From Paraburkholderia sp. C35 (GTDB lineage Bacteria > Pseudomonadota > Gammaproteobacteria > Burkholderiales > Burkholderiaceae), in the NCBI RefSeq assembly GCF_003121405.1, contig NZ_QBUY01000055.1, positions 1 through 53,751 of the forward strand: a DNA stretch of 53,751 nt, read 5' to 3'. Positions 1 to 7,586 of the stretch are shown here, one piece after another. The position numbers were made by a program, and so were the translations under genes. The notes under the pieces were generated by a model. That model made no database searches. It was not told where the DNA came from and saw only the letters and a program-made list of their open reading frames with translations. Within the stretch, counting starts at the first letter, position 1. Each line of letters starts with the position of its first letter.

Positions 1-82
1 TCGGCTCGGCTCGGCTCGGCTCGGCTCGGCTCGGCTCGGCTCGGCTCGGCTCGGCTCGGCTCGGCTCGGCTCGGCTCGGCTC
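1..82. repeat. Pentanucleotide satellite (TCGGC) x16
   Basis: Sixteen perfect head-to-tail copies of TCGGC run from the first base to 80, followed by a 2-base partial copy. No copy is interrupted. The array lies outside any gene, far downstream of parB. The true length cannot be known because the array touches the window edge. Perfect short arrays change length by slippage and are often collapsed or expanded in assemblies, so the copy number should be treated as provisional. Confidence 0.95.
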
Positions 83-1084
83 TACACGCGTTTTGCTAAT
101 CCAAGTTGATTTGTCGCGTTGAGTGCGAGCGCCTTGGGCGCCGTGATTTCACGGATAGGGGTTGCGAATCCATCGCCAATTCTCGGTTTTGTCCGGAGCA
201 CTCGCGCACACGAAGGAGTGCATTCATCCGTCGGATCACACGCAACTTACTTTGCCCTCAACTTCCCGGGATACGGATTTCCCATCCGCTTCCGGCCGCT
301 CGGTTCGGGCTGCCTGATCCGCGGTGCACCGGAGTCCACGTGCATTGGACAACCCGATAACGGCTTCCCGCCTGCCGTCCATGTGGGGCGTGCCGCTTTG
401 CAGCGCCTAGTTCTATACGCGCACGACTCTATCCCCGCTCGCCCTCGCCACTGACGACTGCACTTCTCGTCTTCATCCAACGCAGTGCAGACGCGAATTT
501 GCTCCGTCGCTCGCCGTCTCCCAAGTTGCTTTCTGAAACGTGTCTCGTCCGGCCAAACGATTCTAGCGGCGGTCCCGTTAGACGCGCCTCGCATTCGTTG
601 AGGCGTCGAGGCGCACGGCCTACATCGGTGTCGAGGCTAGCTGAGGGCATTCGTTGATCGCTTTTAGTTGCACCGCTCAAACGCAAGAAGTAGAGATTCG
701 GCAGGTCAGGCTCCATGCGGTGTAGTACTCGTTCCACGCTTCACTACCGCTTCTCTTCTCGGGCAGTCGCGTCTCACGTACACACACTCTCTCGATTTTT
801 TAGCTCGCCTCCAATGCGAAATTTGAAACGGATGGCGAGACCGTCGGCGAGCATCTAGTTCTCATCTAGCACGTGGCCCTCGGCACTTCAGGTCGCCATA
901 TAGACCCGGCGAAGTACCGGGCAAATCGATCTTTCGTGATGCCCGCAGACATGCGGTGTCGAATTCTCGGTGCATCGAACTCCGAATGCTGATCCCAAAG
1001 AATCCAATGTGGGTCTCTTCAGCGCCTGTATGGGTGTGCTCGCCAAGAACGGTTTGGTTCGGAACGCGGGAAGCAGCACCGCCC

Positions 1085-1099
1085 TATTTACGATAAATA
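1085..1099. promoter_or_regulatory. Putative parS site 1
   Basis: The sequence is TATTTACGATAAATA: two 6-bp inverted arms around a 3-bp centre. Four more copies of the same palindrome exist in the window, all flanking the rep-parA-parB genes. Their position and repetition fit ParB-binding centromere sites. The assignment is inferred from context; I have not matched it to a published parS. Confidence 0.65.
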
Positions 1100-1148
1100 C
1101 CCTGACTCGCTCACGATCCGCACAGAGTTAGGACGATCCCCGCCGCAG

Positions 1149-1165
1149 TTATTTACCGTAAATAA
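1149..1165. promoter_or_regulatory. Putative parS site 2
   Basis: The sequence is TTATTTACCGTAAATAA, the longest copy of the motif, with 8-bp perfect arms around a single central C. It lies 50 bp from site 1. See site 1 for the basis of the assignment. Confidence 0.65.
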
Positions 1166-1368
1166 GGCCAGTCGATCTGTCCCATAGACAGCGGTCCACG
1201 GAACGCTTCGGTGACACGTCACGGCTCACCTCACAACGAACCTCCCGGACGGCAGCATTTGCGAGCCGCAATTTCGCCTATCAGATCCAGCACCACCAAT
1301 GGTTCGCTGTCGCGTCCTCGCGCACCACCGACACTGCGGCTTGCGTTTCATCGCAGACCACGAGCACC

Positions 1369-1383
1369 TATTTACCGTAAATA
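1369..1383. promoter_or_regulatory. Putative parS site 3
   Basis: The sequence is TATTTACCGTAAATA, the core of site 2. It lies about 360 bp beyond the 3' end of parB and completes the three-site cluster on this side of the partition genes. Confidence 0.65.
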
Positions 1384-1746
1384 GCCGCACCGCATCCTAA
1401 CCACCTCGGCCCACAACGCGACATCCCTCAAACACCAAACCTAATTGCACGCCAATGGAAAGTTGCTCATACCACCCTAACCAACATCAAAAGTACACGG
1501 CAACCACAGCCGATAACGCTACCGCGAGCCAAGCCAACAACCGCCAAAATCGCACGCGAGAAACCAAGCCGAAAACCAACGCCGGCCCAACACCATGAGC
1601 CGAGTGAAAACACAACAAAGGAAAGTATTCGGTCGAACGACCAGAAGAAAGAAGCGGGCGATCCGAACCAACCGCCGCGAAGAACTACATCCAACTCAAA
1701 CACCACCAACCAGCGCCCGCCTCTACAAAGCGGGCGCCACAACCCA

Positions 1747-2715
1747 TCACCCACCAGACGACTGCACATCCTCCAGAAAGCCCGTAATCAACTGGCGCAA
1801 CTCTTCGACACGCCCTTGCGGCACGCCACTAGCCCGCAACCGAATCACAAGCAGATCACCCTTCCGCTCAATCCCCACTTCCTCTTCCTTCCGCGCAGAC
1901 GCTACCGGGCGCGAAGCGCCCAGCAAAGCCGTCAGCACTTCCGGCGCAGTACGCGACGGATCTTCCGCAAGCTCGACAGCCCGCTGCACAATTTCATCGC
2001 CAGCTTTCTTCAGCGCCACCGACAACTTCCGCGCCGCCTGAAACTGAATATCGTGCGGCGACGGAAACGCATTGACGACTTCGGCGGGAAGCTCAGCCAC
2101 CAGCATCGCGCTGGAGATATTCCCCTGCGACAGCCCACACGCCTTCGCCATAGCATTCTGCGAAGGCCAAAGCTTGTCATCGAGTGCACGCTTGTACCAG
2201 ACGCCTTGTTCCCAGGGACTCAGGTTCTTGCGAGCCCGATTCTCCTGATCCATCTGGACAAACTGACCCTGCTCCGTGATCTCACGATCGACGATCGCGT
2301 TCACAGGCAGATCCAGTTCCAGACACGCGCGATGTCGCCGATGTCCAAACACGATCTCGTAGCCGTCGCCGTCGCTCGCCGGACGGACCTTGATCGGTTG
2401 CGTATTGCCGCCCGACTCCGCGATCAGCAACTTCAGTTCGGCAAAACTCTCGTCGCCGAAATCCTGACGGTTAGCCCACTTGGACGCGTGAATCGTCTTC
2501 GGGTCGATCGCCCGAATCGCCACCGCGCCGTCGAACTCTTTGAGCTGCGCTTCAAGTTGCGAAACCCGGTCCGAGCTTTCACGCATCGCGCTCCGAAACG
2601 CGAGCATCTGCCCCGGTGCCGTGCGAGGCGATGCGCTGCGCCCCGTCTCCGGCGACGGAGCCGCCGGAACCATCAGGTCACCCGTTTTCTTTGCAAGCCT
2701 GTCTTTGATCGACAT
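1747..2715 (-). CDS. parB: ParB-type centromere-binding protein
   Basis: This 322-residue protein is the DNA-binding part of the partition system. ParB binds parS, spreads or slides from it, and is positioned by ParA so that both daughter cells receive the replicon. The N-terminal nuclease-like ParB domain is visible at about 65-165, with the conserved box at 124-130 (GHRRHRA, a variant of GERRxRA). A helix-turn-helix follows at about 184-205 and a dimerisation region at the C-terminus. The start is ATG with a strong GGGGAG ribosome site on the minus strand, only 12 bp after parA, so the two genes form one operon. The natural targets are probably the five TATTTA-N3-TAAATA palindromes in this window. 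Identification of the family is secure; the target is inferred. Confidence 0.93.
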   Translation of the reverse strand: MSIKDRLAKKTGDLMVPAAPSPETGRSASPRTAPGQMLAFRSAMRESSDRVSQLEAQLKEFDGAVAIRAIDPKTIHASKWANRQDFGDESFAELKLLIAESGGNTQPIKVRPASDGDGYEIVFGHRRHRACLELDLPVNAIVDREITEQGQFVQMDQENRARKNLSPWEQGVWYKRALDDKLWPSQNAMAKACGLSQGNISSAMLVAELPAEVVNAFPSPHDIQFQAARKLSVALKKAGDEIVQRAVELAEDPSRTAPEVLTALLGASRPVASARKEEEVGIERKGDLLVIRLRASGVPQGRVEELRQLITGFLEDVQSSGG

Positions 2716-2727
2716 TTATGTCTCCCC

Positions 2728-3879
2728 TTATTCCGACTTCGCCCAGAAAGCCACGATGGATTGCTCCACGATTTCCGTCACGCGGTCATACGCTTCACGC
2801 GCGCGACGGTAAGTCTTCGCGTTGCCGTCGTAGCGCGAAATGTCGTACACGGTACCGAATTCGGCCGAGCTTGCCGCCGTCACCGCCGTCTTGGGAATCT
2901 CGACGGGCAGCACTTTCTCGGCATAAGTCGCCGAAATCCATTCGCGCACGACGCCGGCAGCGGCATCGGCAGGGTCGACGCGCGACAACAGCACATGGAT
3001 AAATTCGAACGATTTGTCCGTATTCGTTTCCGCCGTGAGGTTGGACGCGAGATCGCTGAAGAGCGTCCAGAACTGCGCCGAACTGGCGAAGTCGAGCGCA
3101 TTCGGCGGTGTCGGCACAATCAGTCCGTCCGCAGCCATGAAGGCGTTGACTGTGCCGTAGCTCAATGCCGGCGGCGTATCGATGATGATCACGTCGTAAT
3201 TGCTGCGCGCCTGCTCGAGGCTCGTATTCAACACGTTCCAGAACTCGAAGTCGGGTTCCTTCATCTGCCGGCTCGGCAAGATGAATTCCACATTGAACAG
3301 CGACGACGATGCAGGCACGAGATCGATGCCGTCCCAGTAGGTTTCACGGATCGCGTACTCGATGCTCGTTTGATCGCCCGTCGCCAGCGCGGTGATGGTT
3401 GAATCTTCATCGACTTCGGTATCGGGAAGAATGCCGAACAGCGTGGTCAGCGAGCCTTGCGGATCGGTGTCGATCACAAGCACCCGATGTCCACGCAAAC
3501 TAAGACCTTGCGCGAGCGTCATCGCCGTGGTCGTCTTGCTCACGCCACCCTTGAAGTTACCGATCGCGACGGTCATCGCCGGCGCGTTTTCCGGCCGCAA
3601 AGCGTTGTTGCGATATGCACGAACCCACTCACGCGCTTCCGGCAGAGAAAATTCGCGGCGCGACCCCGTCGCGTTGACCGTGCCTGGGGGCAGGTCGCCT
3701 TTCGAGGTGCGATAAGTAATCTGGCTTTTATCGACTTCGCACAGGGCAGCAAGCTGCGAAGCGTTGAAAACAGGTGGGATTTTGCGGGCGTTCGGCGCCA
3801 GCATACGACCCCGAACCTGCGAGACGATGTCAGTCGCACGAGCGGCCTGATCGACGATGTCTTGAATAGTGATGTTCAT
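2728..3879 (-). CDS. parA: ParA partition ATPase (N-terminal HTH type)
   Basis: This Walker-type ATPase moves ParB-parS complexes and thereby segregates the replicon. With the ATG at 3879 as start it has 383 residues. The deviant Walker A motif KGGVSKTT is at 110-117 and the A' motif with DTDPQG starts at 137. An N-terminal extension of about 100 residues holds a putative helix-turn-helix (about 40-60), as in type Ia ParA proteins that also repress their own operon. A TTG at 3900 could add 7 residues, but it has no ribosome site, while a GGAT lies 8 bases before the ATG. The gene follows rep (84 bp gap) and precedes parB (12 bp gap). The inverted repeat at 3919-3940 upstream could be its operator. 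Confidence 0.93.
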   Translation of the reverse strand: MNITIQDIVDQAARATDIVSQVRGRMLAPNARKIPPVFNASQLAALCEVDKSQITYRTSKGDLPPGTVNATGSRREFSLPEAREWVRAYRNNALRPENAPAMTVAIGNFKGGVSKTTTAMTLAQGLSLRGHRVLVIDTDPQGSLTTLFGILPDTEVDEDSTITALATGDQTSIEYAIRETYWDGIDLVPASSSLFNVEFILPSRQMKEPDFEFWNVLNTSLEQARSNYDVIIIDTPPALSYGTVNAFMAADGLIVPTPPNALDFASSAQFWTLFSDLASNLTAETNTDKSFEFIHVLLSRVDPADAAAGVVREWISATYAEKVLPVEIPKTAVTAASSAEFGTVYDISRYDGNAKTYRRAREAYDRVTEIVEQSIVAFWAKSE

Positions 3880-3918
3880 TAGCTGATCCGCAATAGACAA
3901 TGCAGTCAGCTTATATCA

Positions 3919-3940
3919 GATGGCTCGACAGAAAGCCATC
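3919..3940. promoter_or_regulatory. Inverted repeat between rep and parA
   Basis: GATGGCT (3919-3925) and AGCCATC (3934-3940) form 7-bp perfect arms around 8 bases, in the 84-bp gap between rep and parA. No T-run follows on the minus strand, so it is unlikely to be a simple terminator. It could be the autorepression operator of the HTH-type ParA or an attenuator that separates rep from parAB expression. Confidence 0.4.
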
Positions 3941-3963
3941 GATTCAACGGATTTTCGCGTTTT

Positions 3964-5268
3964 CTATAAATTCCGTTGCGACGCAACTTCCTGGTGATTC
4001 TCAGAAAGCCATACGTCGAACTTTTTCAGGTCGAATTCCGGACGAACCCGATTTCGGAGCCACGACGCAAAGTTCACGCGCCCAACCGAGCCAGAAAACA
4101 GGCCGGGGCTGTCCGGCCGGAACTCGCGCGAATACTTCGCGCCGTCGCCTTCGATGAACTGACGCGCGAACTCGCGCTTCTCATCCTGCGTCAACGCCTT
4201 CACGGCGGTAGCGCACTGGAGGCGGTCGAAGTCGATCCGCAGTTCCTGCATGCGGGCATCGATCGTGCGCGAGCGCGCAGCGGCAGCCTGTTTCTGTGCC
4301 TTTTCGCGTTTTTCTTTTTCGTATTCCGGCTCGGACACATCTGCCTTGTTCTCGATCAGCGTGCGAATAAAGCCCGCCGTCGAACGCTTGATCTGTCCTT
4401 TGCGGTCCTTCTCTTCGGCCAACTGGACCACCAGACGGGCGCGCTCCTCGTCTTCGATGACAAAACTGAGCGCCAGCTTGTCGCCAATACCATGCGCGCG
4501 GAGCTTCCGGAAAATCTCGCTATCGCGCACGTGTGCGAACTCGTCTTCTGTCTCGGGCGTAAGAAGCGATTGCTGCGCGCCCTGGCGGATAAGAAACTTC
4601 ACGCCCGTGACCGACCGACCCAGCCGCTGATACTCGACGTCGACATTAATGTCTGAGACGTCGTTAATCTCTTTCACCGCCTTCTGAATGACCTTGCTGT
4701 TCAGCCGGCGAAAATCGTCGTAATACTCCTGGGTCGCACCCAGAAGCTTCCGAAGCACCGGCAATTCGATCCAGCCAGTTGAGCCAACCTTCTGAAAACG
4801 CAGGCAATTTTCGTATAGAGTCAACGCGTGCGACTTCGAGAACTTGCGCTGCACGCCGAGATTCACGGTCGCGTAAATCGACGGGTCATACAGCTTTTCT
4901 GCCAGCGCCTCGTCATAGCGGTACGAGCACACGCCTGCGCGAATTTCCGCGAACGAGAGAATCGGCATCACGCTCCAGCGTTCGCGGCCGTCGTCCATCA
5001 CGTTGAATTCGACGGCTGTCGTGGCCAGCTGCCGTAGCGCCTCGCGGAGTTTTTCGGTGTTCTCGCTTTCCGTCCAGCCGAGCACGAGCATCAGCGTCCG
5101 CACCGGAAGACGGTGGGTTCTCGTGGGCAGCAGGTTGTCGTAGGAATGCAGCAGCAGCACGTTCGACAGCTTTCGCTCCAGCAACGAAAGTTCGCCGCTT
5201 GTATGAATCGCGGCCACGTGCTTTTTGACGCTTTCGGTACGAACCTCAGTCGGAAGGGATCTGGGCAT
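3964..5268 (-). CDS. Replication initiator protein (RepB/Rep_3-like)
   Basis: This 434-residue protein is the likely initiator that binds the iterons at 5396-6077 and opens the origin. The N-terminal two-thirds resembles the winged-helix initiators of iteron plasmids and of Burkholderia secondary chromosomes: an early helical stretch rich in Leu (SLLERKLSNVLLLHSYDN), then a conserved block around SKSHALTLYENCLRFQK and LRKLLGATQEYYDDFRRLNSKV. The middle is charged and probably coiled, with a Lys/Glu/Ala-rich linker. The start is the ATG at 5268; the ribosome site is weak. The iterons lie immediately upstream and could let Rep repress itself. Gene order rep-parA-parB in one direction, with the origin upstream of rep, is the usual arrangement for such replicons. 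No specific name is given because naming differs between strains. Confidence 0.88.
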   Translation of the reverse strand: MPRSLPTEVRTESVKKHVAAIHTSGELSLLERKLSNVLLLHSYDNLLPTRTHRLPVRTLMLVLGWTESENTEKLREALRQLATTAVEFNVMDDGRERWSVMPILSFAEIRAGVCSYRYDEALAEKLYDPSIYATVNLGVQRKFSKSHALTLYENCLRFQKVGSTGWIELPVLRKLLGATQEYYDDFRRLNSKVIQKAVKEINDVSDINVDVEYQRLGRSVTGVKFLIRQGAQQSLLTPETEDEFAHVRDSEIFRKLRAHGIGDKLALSFVIEDEERARLVVQLAEEKDRKGQIKRSTAGFIRTLIENKADVSEPEYEKEKREKAQKQAAAARSRTIDARMQELRIDFDRLQCATAVKALTQDEKREFARQFIEGDGAKYSREFRPDSPGLFSGSVGRVNFASWLRNRVRPEFDLKKFDVWLSENHQEVASQRNL

Positions 5269-5395
5269 GCCCGGAATTGTGCGCTAAATGACCCCAGCAT
5301 GCAATCACCGTCTGGGACATCTATTTTACTCATTGAGCGAAATGTCCCGTTTCGCCAGGATCGATGAGACGGGTCAACGCGCTTTCGGGTGAATT

Positions 5396-5614
5396 CACCA
5401 CAGACGGGGACAATTCCACCCCAGTCGGGGGCGCGAGACGCCCCAGAAGGGGACGTATAGTAGTAAATGGCACCCCAGCAGGGGACGATACCCACCCCAA
5501 ACGGAGACATTAGTGCCCGGAAAGCCTTACTGGATATGGGTTCTAGGTGTGTAAACGCTGTAAACGTTGTTTACCAAACGGTATACAAACATCAAGACAC
5601 CCTATCCAGGGACA
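5396..5614. repeat. Iteron group A (six copies)
   Basis: Six 17-bp copies of CACCCCANNNGGGGACA start at 5396, 5417, 5439, 5471, 5493 and 5598. The copies at 5471 (CACCCCAGCAGGGGACG) and 5417 are close to consensus; 5598 (CACCCTATCCAGGGACA) is the most distant. Starts are spaced 21, 22, 32 and 22 bp in the tight part, about two helical turns, which places successive Rep molecules on one DNA face. They lie just upstream of rep and are the expected Rep binding sites. Confidence 0.85.
5560..5574. promoter_or_regulatory. GTAAAC dyad in the origin
   Basis: GTAAAC-GTT-GTTTAC is a 15-bp dyad with 6-bp arms. A direct copy of GTAAACG starts 9 bp earlier at 5551. It lies between the tight iterons and the AT-rich stretch. 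It differs from both the iterons and the parS-like sites, so a third protein (Rep dimer, ParA or a host factor) could bind here. Function is unknown. Confidence 0.4.
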
Positions 5615-5785
5615 AACGCGCCAAGATGTTGCTGTTTTTTCGTTGAGATTTCTAAAATCAGCTTCCAACACACGCGTATACAGAAATACGACGAACCTCG
5701 AAGCGCGTCGAAGAATGTCAGCTAACTCACTGACGACAAACCGCAAATTTTCAGTGCGCGATCAGGTTGCTCAATTCAGCAGACG

Positions 5786-5800
5786 TATTTATCGTAAATA
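5786..5800. promoter_or_regulatory. Putative parS site 4
   Basis: TATTTATCGTAAATA is the reverse complement of site 1 and lies between the two iteron groups. Its location inside the origin could couple partition to replication initiation. Confidence 0.65.
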
Positions 5801-5834
5801 AGTGACGGACATGCCGGAATGTGTTGAACGCCCA

Positions 5835-6077
5835 CCCCCTATCTGGGGACAACAGCTGAACTGCGCACGATTCCCGCGCGGAACCGCCCCAAGTGGGGAC
5901 ATTGGCCGATCCGAAGTGAAATTCAGGATGAAAACCACGCACAGTGGGACCCGCACCGTCTGCGAACGAGCGATTTCCCACAATTTCGCGAAAACTCGCA
6001 CCCTATCTGGGGACAATCAGCGGTTGCCGCACCGGCGCCCGCCAATGACAGACGAGAGGTCACCCCACATGGGGACA
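5835..6077. repeat. Iteron group B (four copies)
   Basis: Four further 17-bp iterons start at 5835, 5885, 5999 and 6061. The last (CACCCCACATGGGGACA) and 5885 fit the consensus well; 5835 and 5999 share the variant core CCCTATCTGGGGACA. Spacing is wide and irregular (50, 114 and 62 bp), unlike group A. This pattern suggests a control or handcuffing locus that titrates Rep, while group A is the initiation site; that division is inference. Confidence 0.8.
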
Positions 6078-6096
6078 TCAGAGACGGATAGCAGCT

Positions 6097-6111
6097 TATT
6101 TACGATAAATA
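6097..6111. promoter_or_regulatory. Putative parS site 5
   Basis: TATTTACGATAAATA is identical to site 1 although it lies 5 kb away, on the other side of rep-parA-parB. It sits 20 bp after the last iteron. Identity of distant copies argues for conserved function. Confidence 0.65.
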
Positions 6112-6403
6112 GAACTGTTTGAGCGCGCGCCCATATCAAAAAAACGCCCAAGCGGCACGTGGCAGCAAATCAATGCGCGAGTTACGCGAGGACATTCAGT
6201 CCGAAAACCCAACTCGCTTGCCAGCTCTGCGTAACGCCAAAAGCGACTTCATCGATCACATAACCGACTGCCACGTACCCATGGCAGGCAACGCACTCGG
6301 GGTTTCAAAAAACGAAACGCAAAGAGATAATCAGGATCACCAGGGAAAATACACGCCACTTATCGCGCCAGAACCAAGTCAGGCTTGGCCCCCGCGCGAA
6401 CCC

Positions 6404-7243
6404 TCAAAACTGGTAATTGACCGAGAGATCGCACACGCCATTCGTCTTGGTCTGCGTAATCGGGCTATTCGCCGCGCTGCCCATCAGCCGCTTGAGTGCG
6501 CCATCGGCGGTGAGGAACCAGTGTTTGTTGACGAACCAGATCATCGTCACGCCAAATCCCGCGGACTTCAGCCCGGCGCTCGCGTCATATTGGCCGTATT
6601 GAGATGCCGCCGCCTGCGAGGCATTCACCCCGAACCAGCTATTCATATACTTGGAGTCCGCGAACGTAACCGACGGTCCGGCAAACCAGAAGAAGTGCTC
6701 CGAGCTGCCGGGCAGCGGCATATAGGCGCCGAGATCCGCGACCCATCCGTTCGAGCCGCCGAAGCTGCGTGTCACCGCGCCGCGAAACACCAGCGGAAAT
6801 TCCTTCGAAATCACGTACTCCCCAGCCAGTTTCATTTCCGGCGCCGGGTTGATGTTGCCCATACCGTACAACCGGGATGGATCATCGTGTGCACGACGGC
6901 CAAGGTCGTACACAGCCGACACGCTGACCCGCCAGTTCGGCCCCTGCAGCACGTTGACGCCCAGGCCTTCGCCCGTCGACAGAAAGGCCAGATCCTTATA
7001 GCGGATGTCGGTGCTCGGCCCGACCATCGTGTGATACCGGTCCGATCCGTCGTACCGTGGCTCGAACGTGGAGCCGATGCCAATTCGCACTTGCCAATCA
7101 GGCTGCTTGGGCTGGAACAGTTTTTCGAGAGGAATTCCCGCGGAGTATTGCCATTCGCCAAGCGGCGAGGGCGTTTGCGCCATGGCAGCGGGCGCGCCGC
7201 AGATCAGGCAAGCGAGACTGGCGTAGACCGGTAGCTTTGTCAT
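6404..7243 (-). CDS. MipA/OmpV family outer-membrane protein
   Basis: This 279-residue protein starts with a signal peptide (charged start, hydrophobic core, cleavage after AAMAQ about residue 23) and ends in Phe, as outer-membrane barrels do. Alternating short amphipathic segments and Gly/aromatic-rich strands fit the MipA/OmpV family. Members include MipA, which links murein synthases and hydrolases in E. coli, and OmpV porin-like proteins; which role applies here is not clear. It is transcribed away from the kgtP-like permease, with 343 bp between the two starts that carry the sigma-54 promoter of the permease. A weak ribosome site precedes the ATG. Confidence 0.8.
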   Translation of the reverse strand: MTKLPVYASLACLICGAPAAMAQTPSPLGEWQYSAGIPLEKLFQPKQPDWQVRIGIGSTFEPRYDGSDRYHTMVGPSTDIRYKDLAFLSTGEGLGVNVLQGPNWRVSVSAVYDLGRRAHDDPSRLYGMGNINPAPEMKLAGEYVISKEFPLVFRGAVTRSFGGSNGWVADLGAYMPLPGSSEHFFWFAGPSVTFADSKYMNSWFGVNASQAAASQYGQYDASAGLKSAGFGVTMIWFVNKHWFLTADGALKRLMGSAANSPITQTKTNGVCDLSVNYQF

Positions 7244-7391
7244 TGTCGACTTACGTTCGTGGTTACGAAACGCGGATACGGCTCGTAGCGGCCGTATCTC
7301 ATGTTTTCAGGGGCAGGCGAATCCGGCGGGAGAGCAGCAAACGCCATACCCGGCGACCGATCAGGCGCAGGCAACACACGCCCGCGAGACA

Positions 7392-7439
7392 GTGCGATTA
7401 GCCGCACATCACACCGGCCAGATTCTGGCGATCCGCACA
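7392..7439. promoter_or_regulatory. Putative upstream activator sites for the DctD-type regulator
   Basis: The dyad GTGCG-N6-CGCAC lies at 7392-7407. Its right half, CCGCACA (7402-7408), recurs at 7433-7439, 31 bp downstream or about three helical turns. The pair lies roughly 85-130 bp upstream of the sigma-54 promoter, the usual distance for tandem enhancer sites. The binding protein is inferred to be the DctD-like activator encoded at 10919-12274. Confidence 0.45.
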
Positions 7440-7519
7440 GCCACCTGCGCCGCTCCGCGCGATCTCGAAAAATAAATCAAACAAAACAGACGGTTACGGA
7501 AACGCCGAGCCTCGCGCAG

Positions 7520-7536
7520 TTGGCACCGGAGTTGCA
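7520..7536 (+). promoter_or_regulatory. Sigma-54 (-24/-12) promoter of the permease gene
   Basis: TTGGCACCGGAGTTGCA matches the sigma-54 consensus YTGGCACGNNNNTTGCW at all key positions: GG at 7522-7523, GC at 7534-7535, spaced exactly 10 bp between them. Transcription would start near 7547, about 40 bp before the permease ATG. The downstream two-component system includes a sigma-54 activator, so promoter and regulator support each other. Confidence 0.88.
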
Positions 7537-7586
7537 CAAGAGGGCGCGCCGCATCGTGTGGCAACTGATAAAACCCAGGAGACAGC

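Larger units (their letters stand above)
83..1746. other. Gene-poor region downstream of parB
   Basis: I see no gene I can support in these 1.66 kb. The open frames are short, overlap on both strands and resemble no family I know. Base composition is uneven and lower in GC than the coding DNA. The stretch from about 1385 to 1746 is strikingly poor in T on the plus strand (for example 3 T in 1501-1560 and 2 T in 1561-1620) and rich in A and C. Three palindromes of the putative parS type lie at 1085, 1149 and 1369. A 14-bp palindrome, CCGTGATTTCACGG, lies at 141-154. The region is probably part of the centromere of the replicon, with no coding role. Confidence 0.6.
5269..6403. other. Replication origin region (iterons, DUE, parS)
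   Basis: No gene is supported in these 1.1 kb. The region holds ten 17-bp iterons in two groups, two parS-like palindromes, a GTAAAC dyad and an AT-rich stretch (about 5620-5665) that could be the unwinding element. Half-iterons also occur at 5291-5300 and 5940-5950, and a near-match to a DnaA box (TTTCCCACA) is at 5974-5982. Short open frames across the iterons are by-products of the repeats. The tail 6112-6403 shows nothing notable. Confidence 0.8.

Noticed and set aside
1..82. CRISPR or telomere-like array
   Set aside because: The units are 5 bp with no spacers, and nothing else suggests a linear end.
106..1079. Short overlapping open frames in the region downstream of parB
   Set aside because: They are Arg-rich, overlap on both strands, have no ribosome sites and resemble no family.
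5091..6122. Open frames across the origin on both strands
   Set aside because: They run through the iterons; their Trp/Gly/Pro-rich products arise from the repeat sequence.
6119..7234. 371-codon plus-strand frame over the MipA gene
   Set aside because: It is antisense to a gene with a clear signal peptide and barrel ending; the product is Arg/Ala-rich with no recognisable domain.
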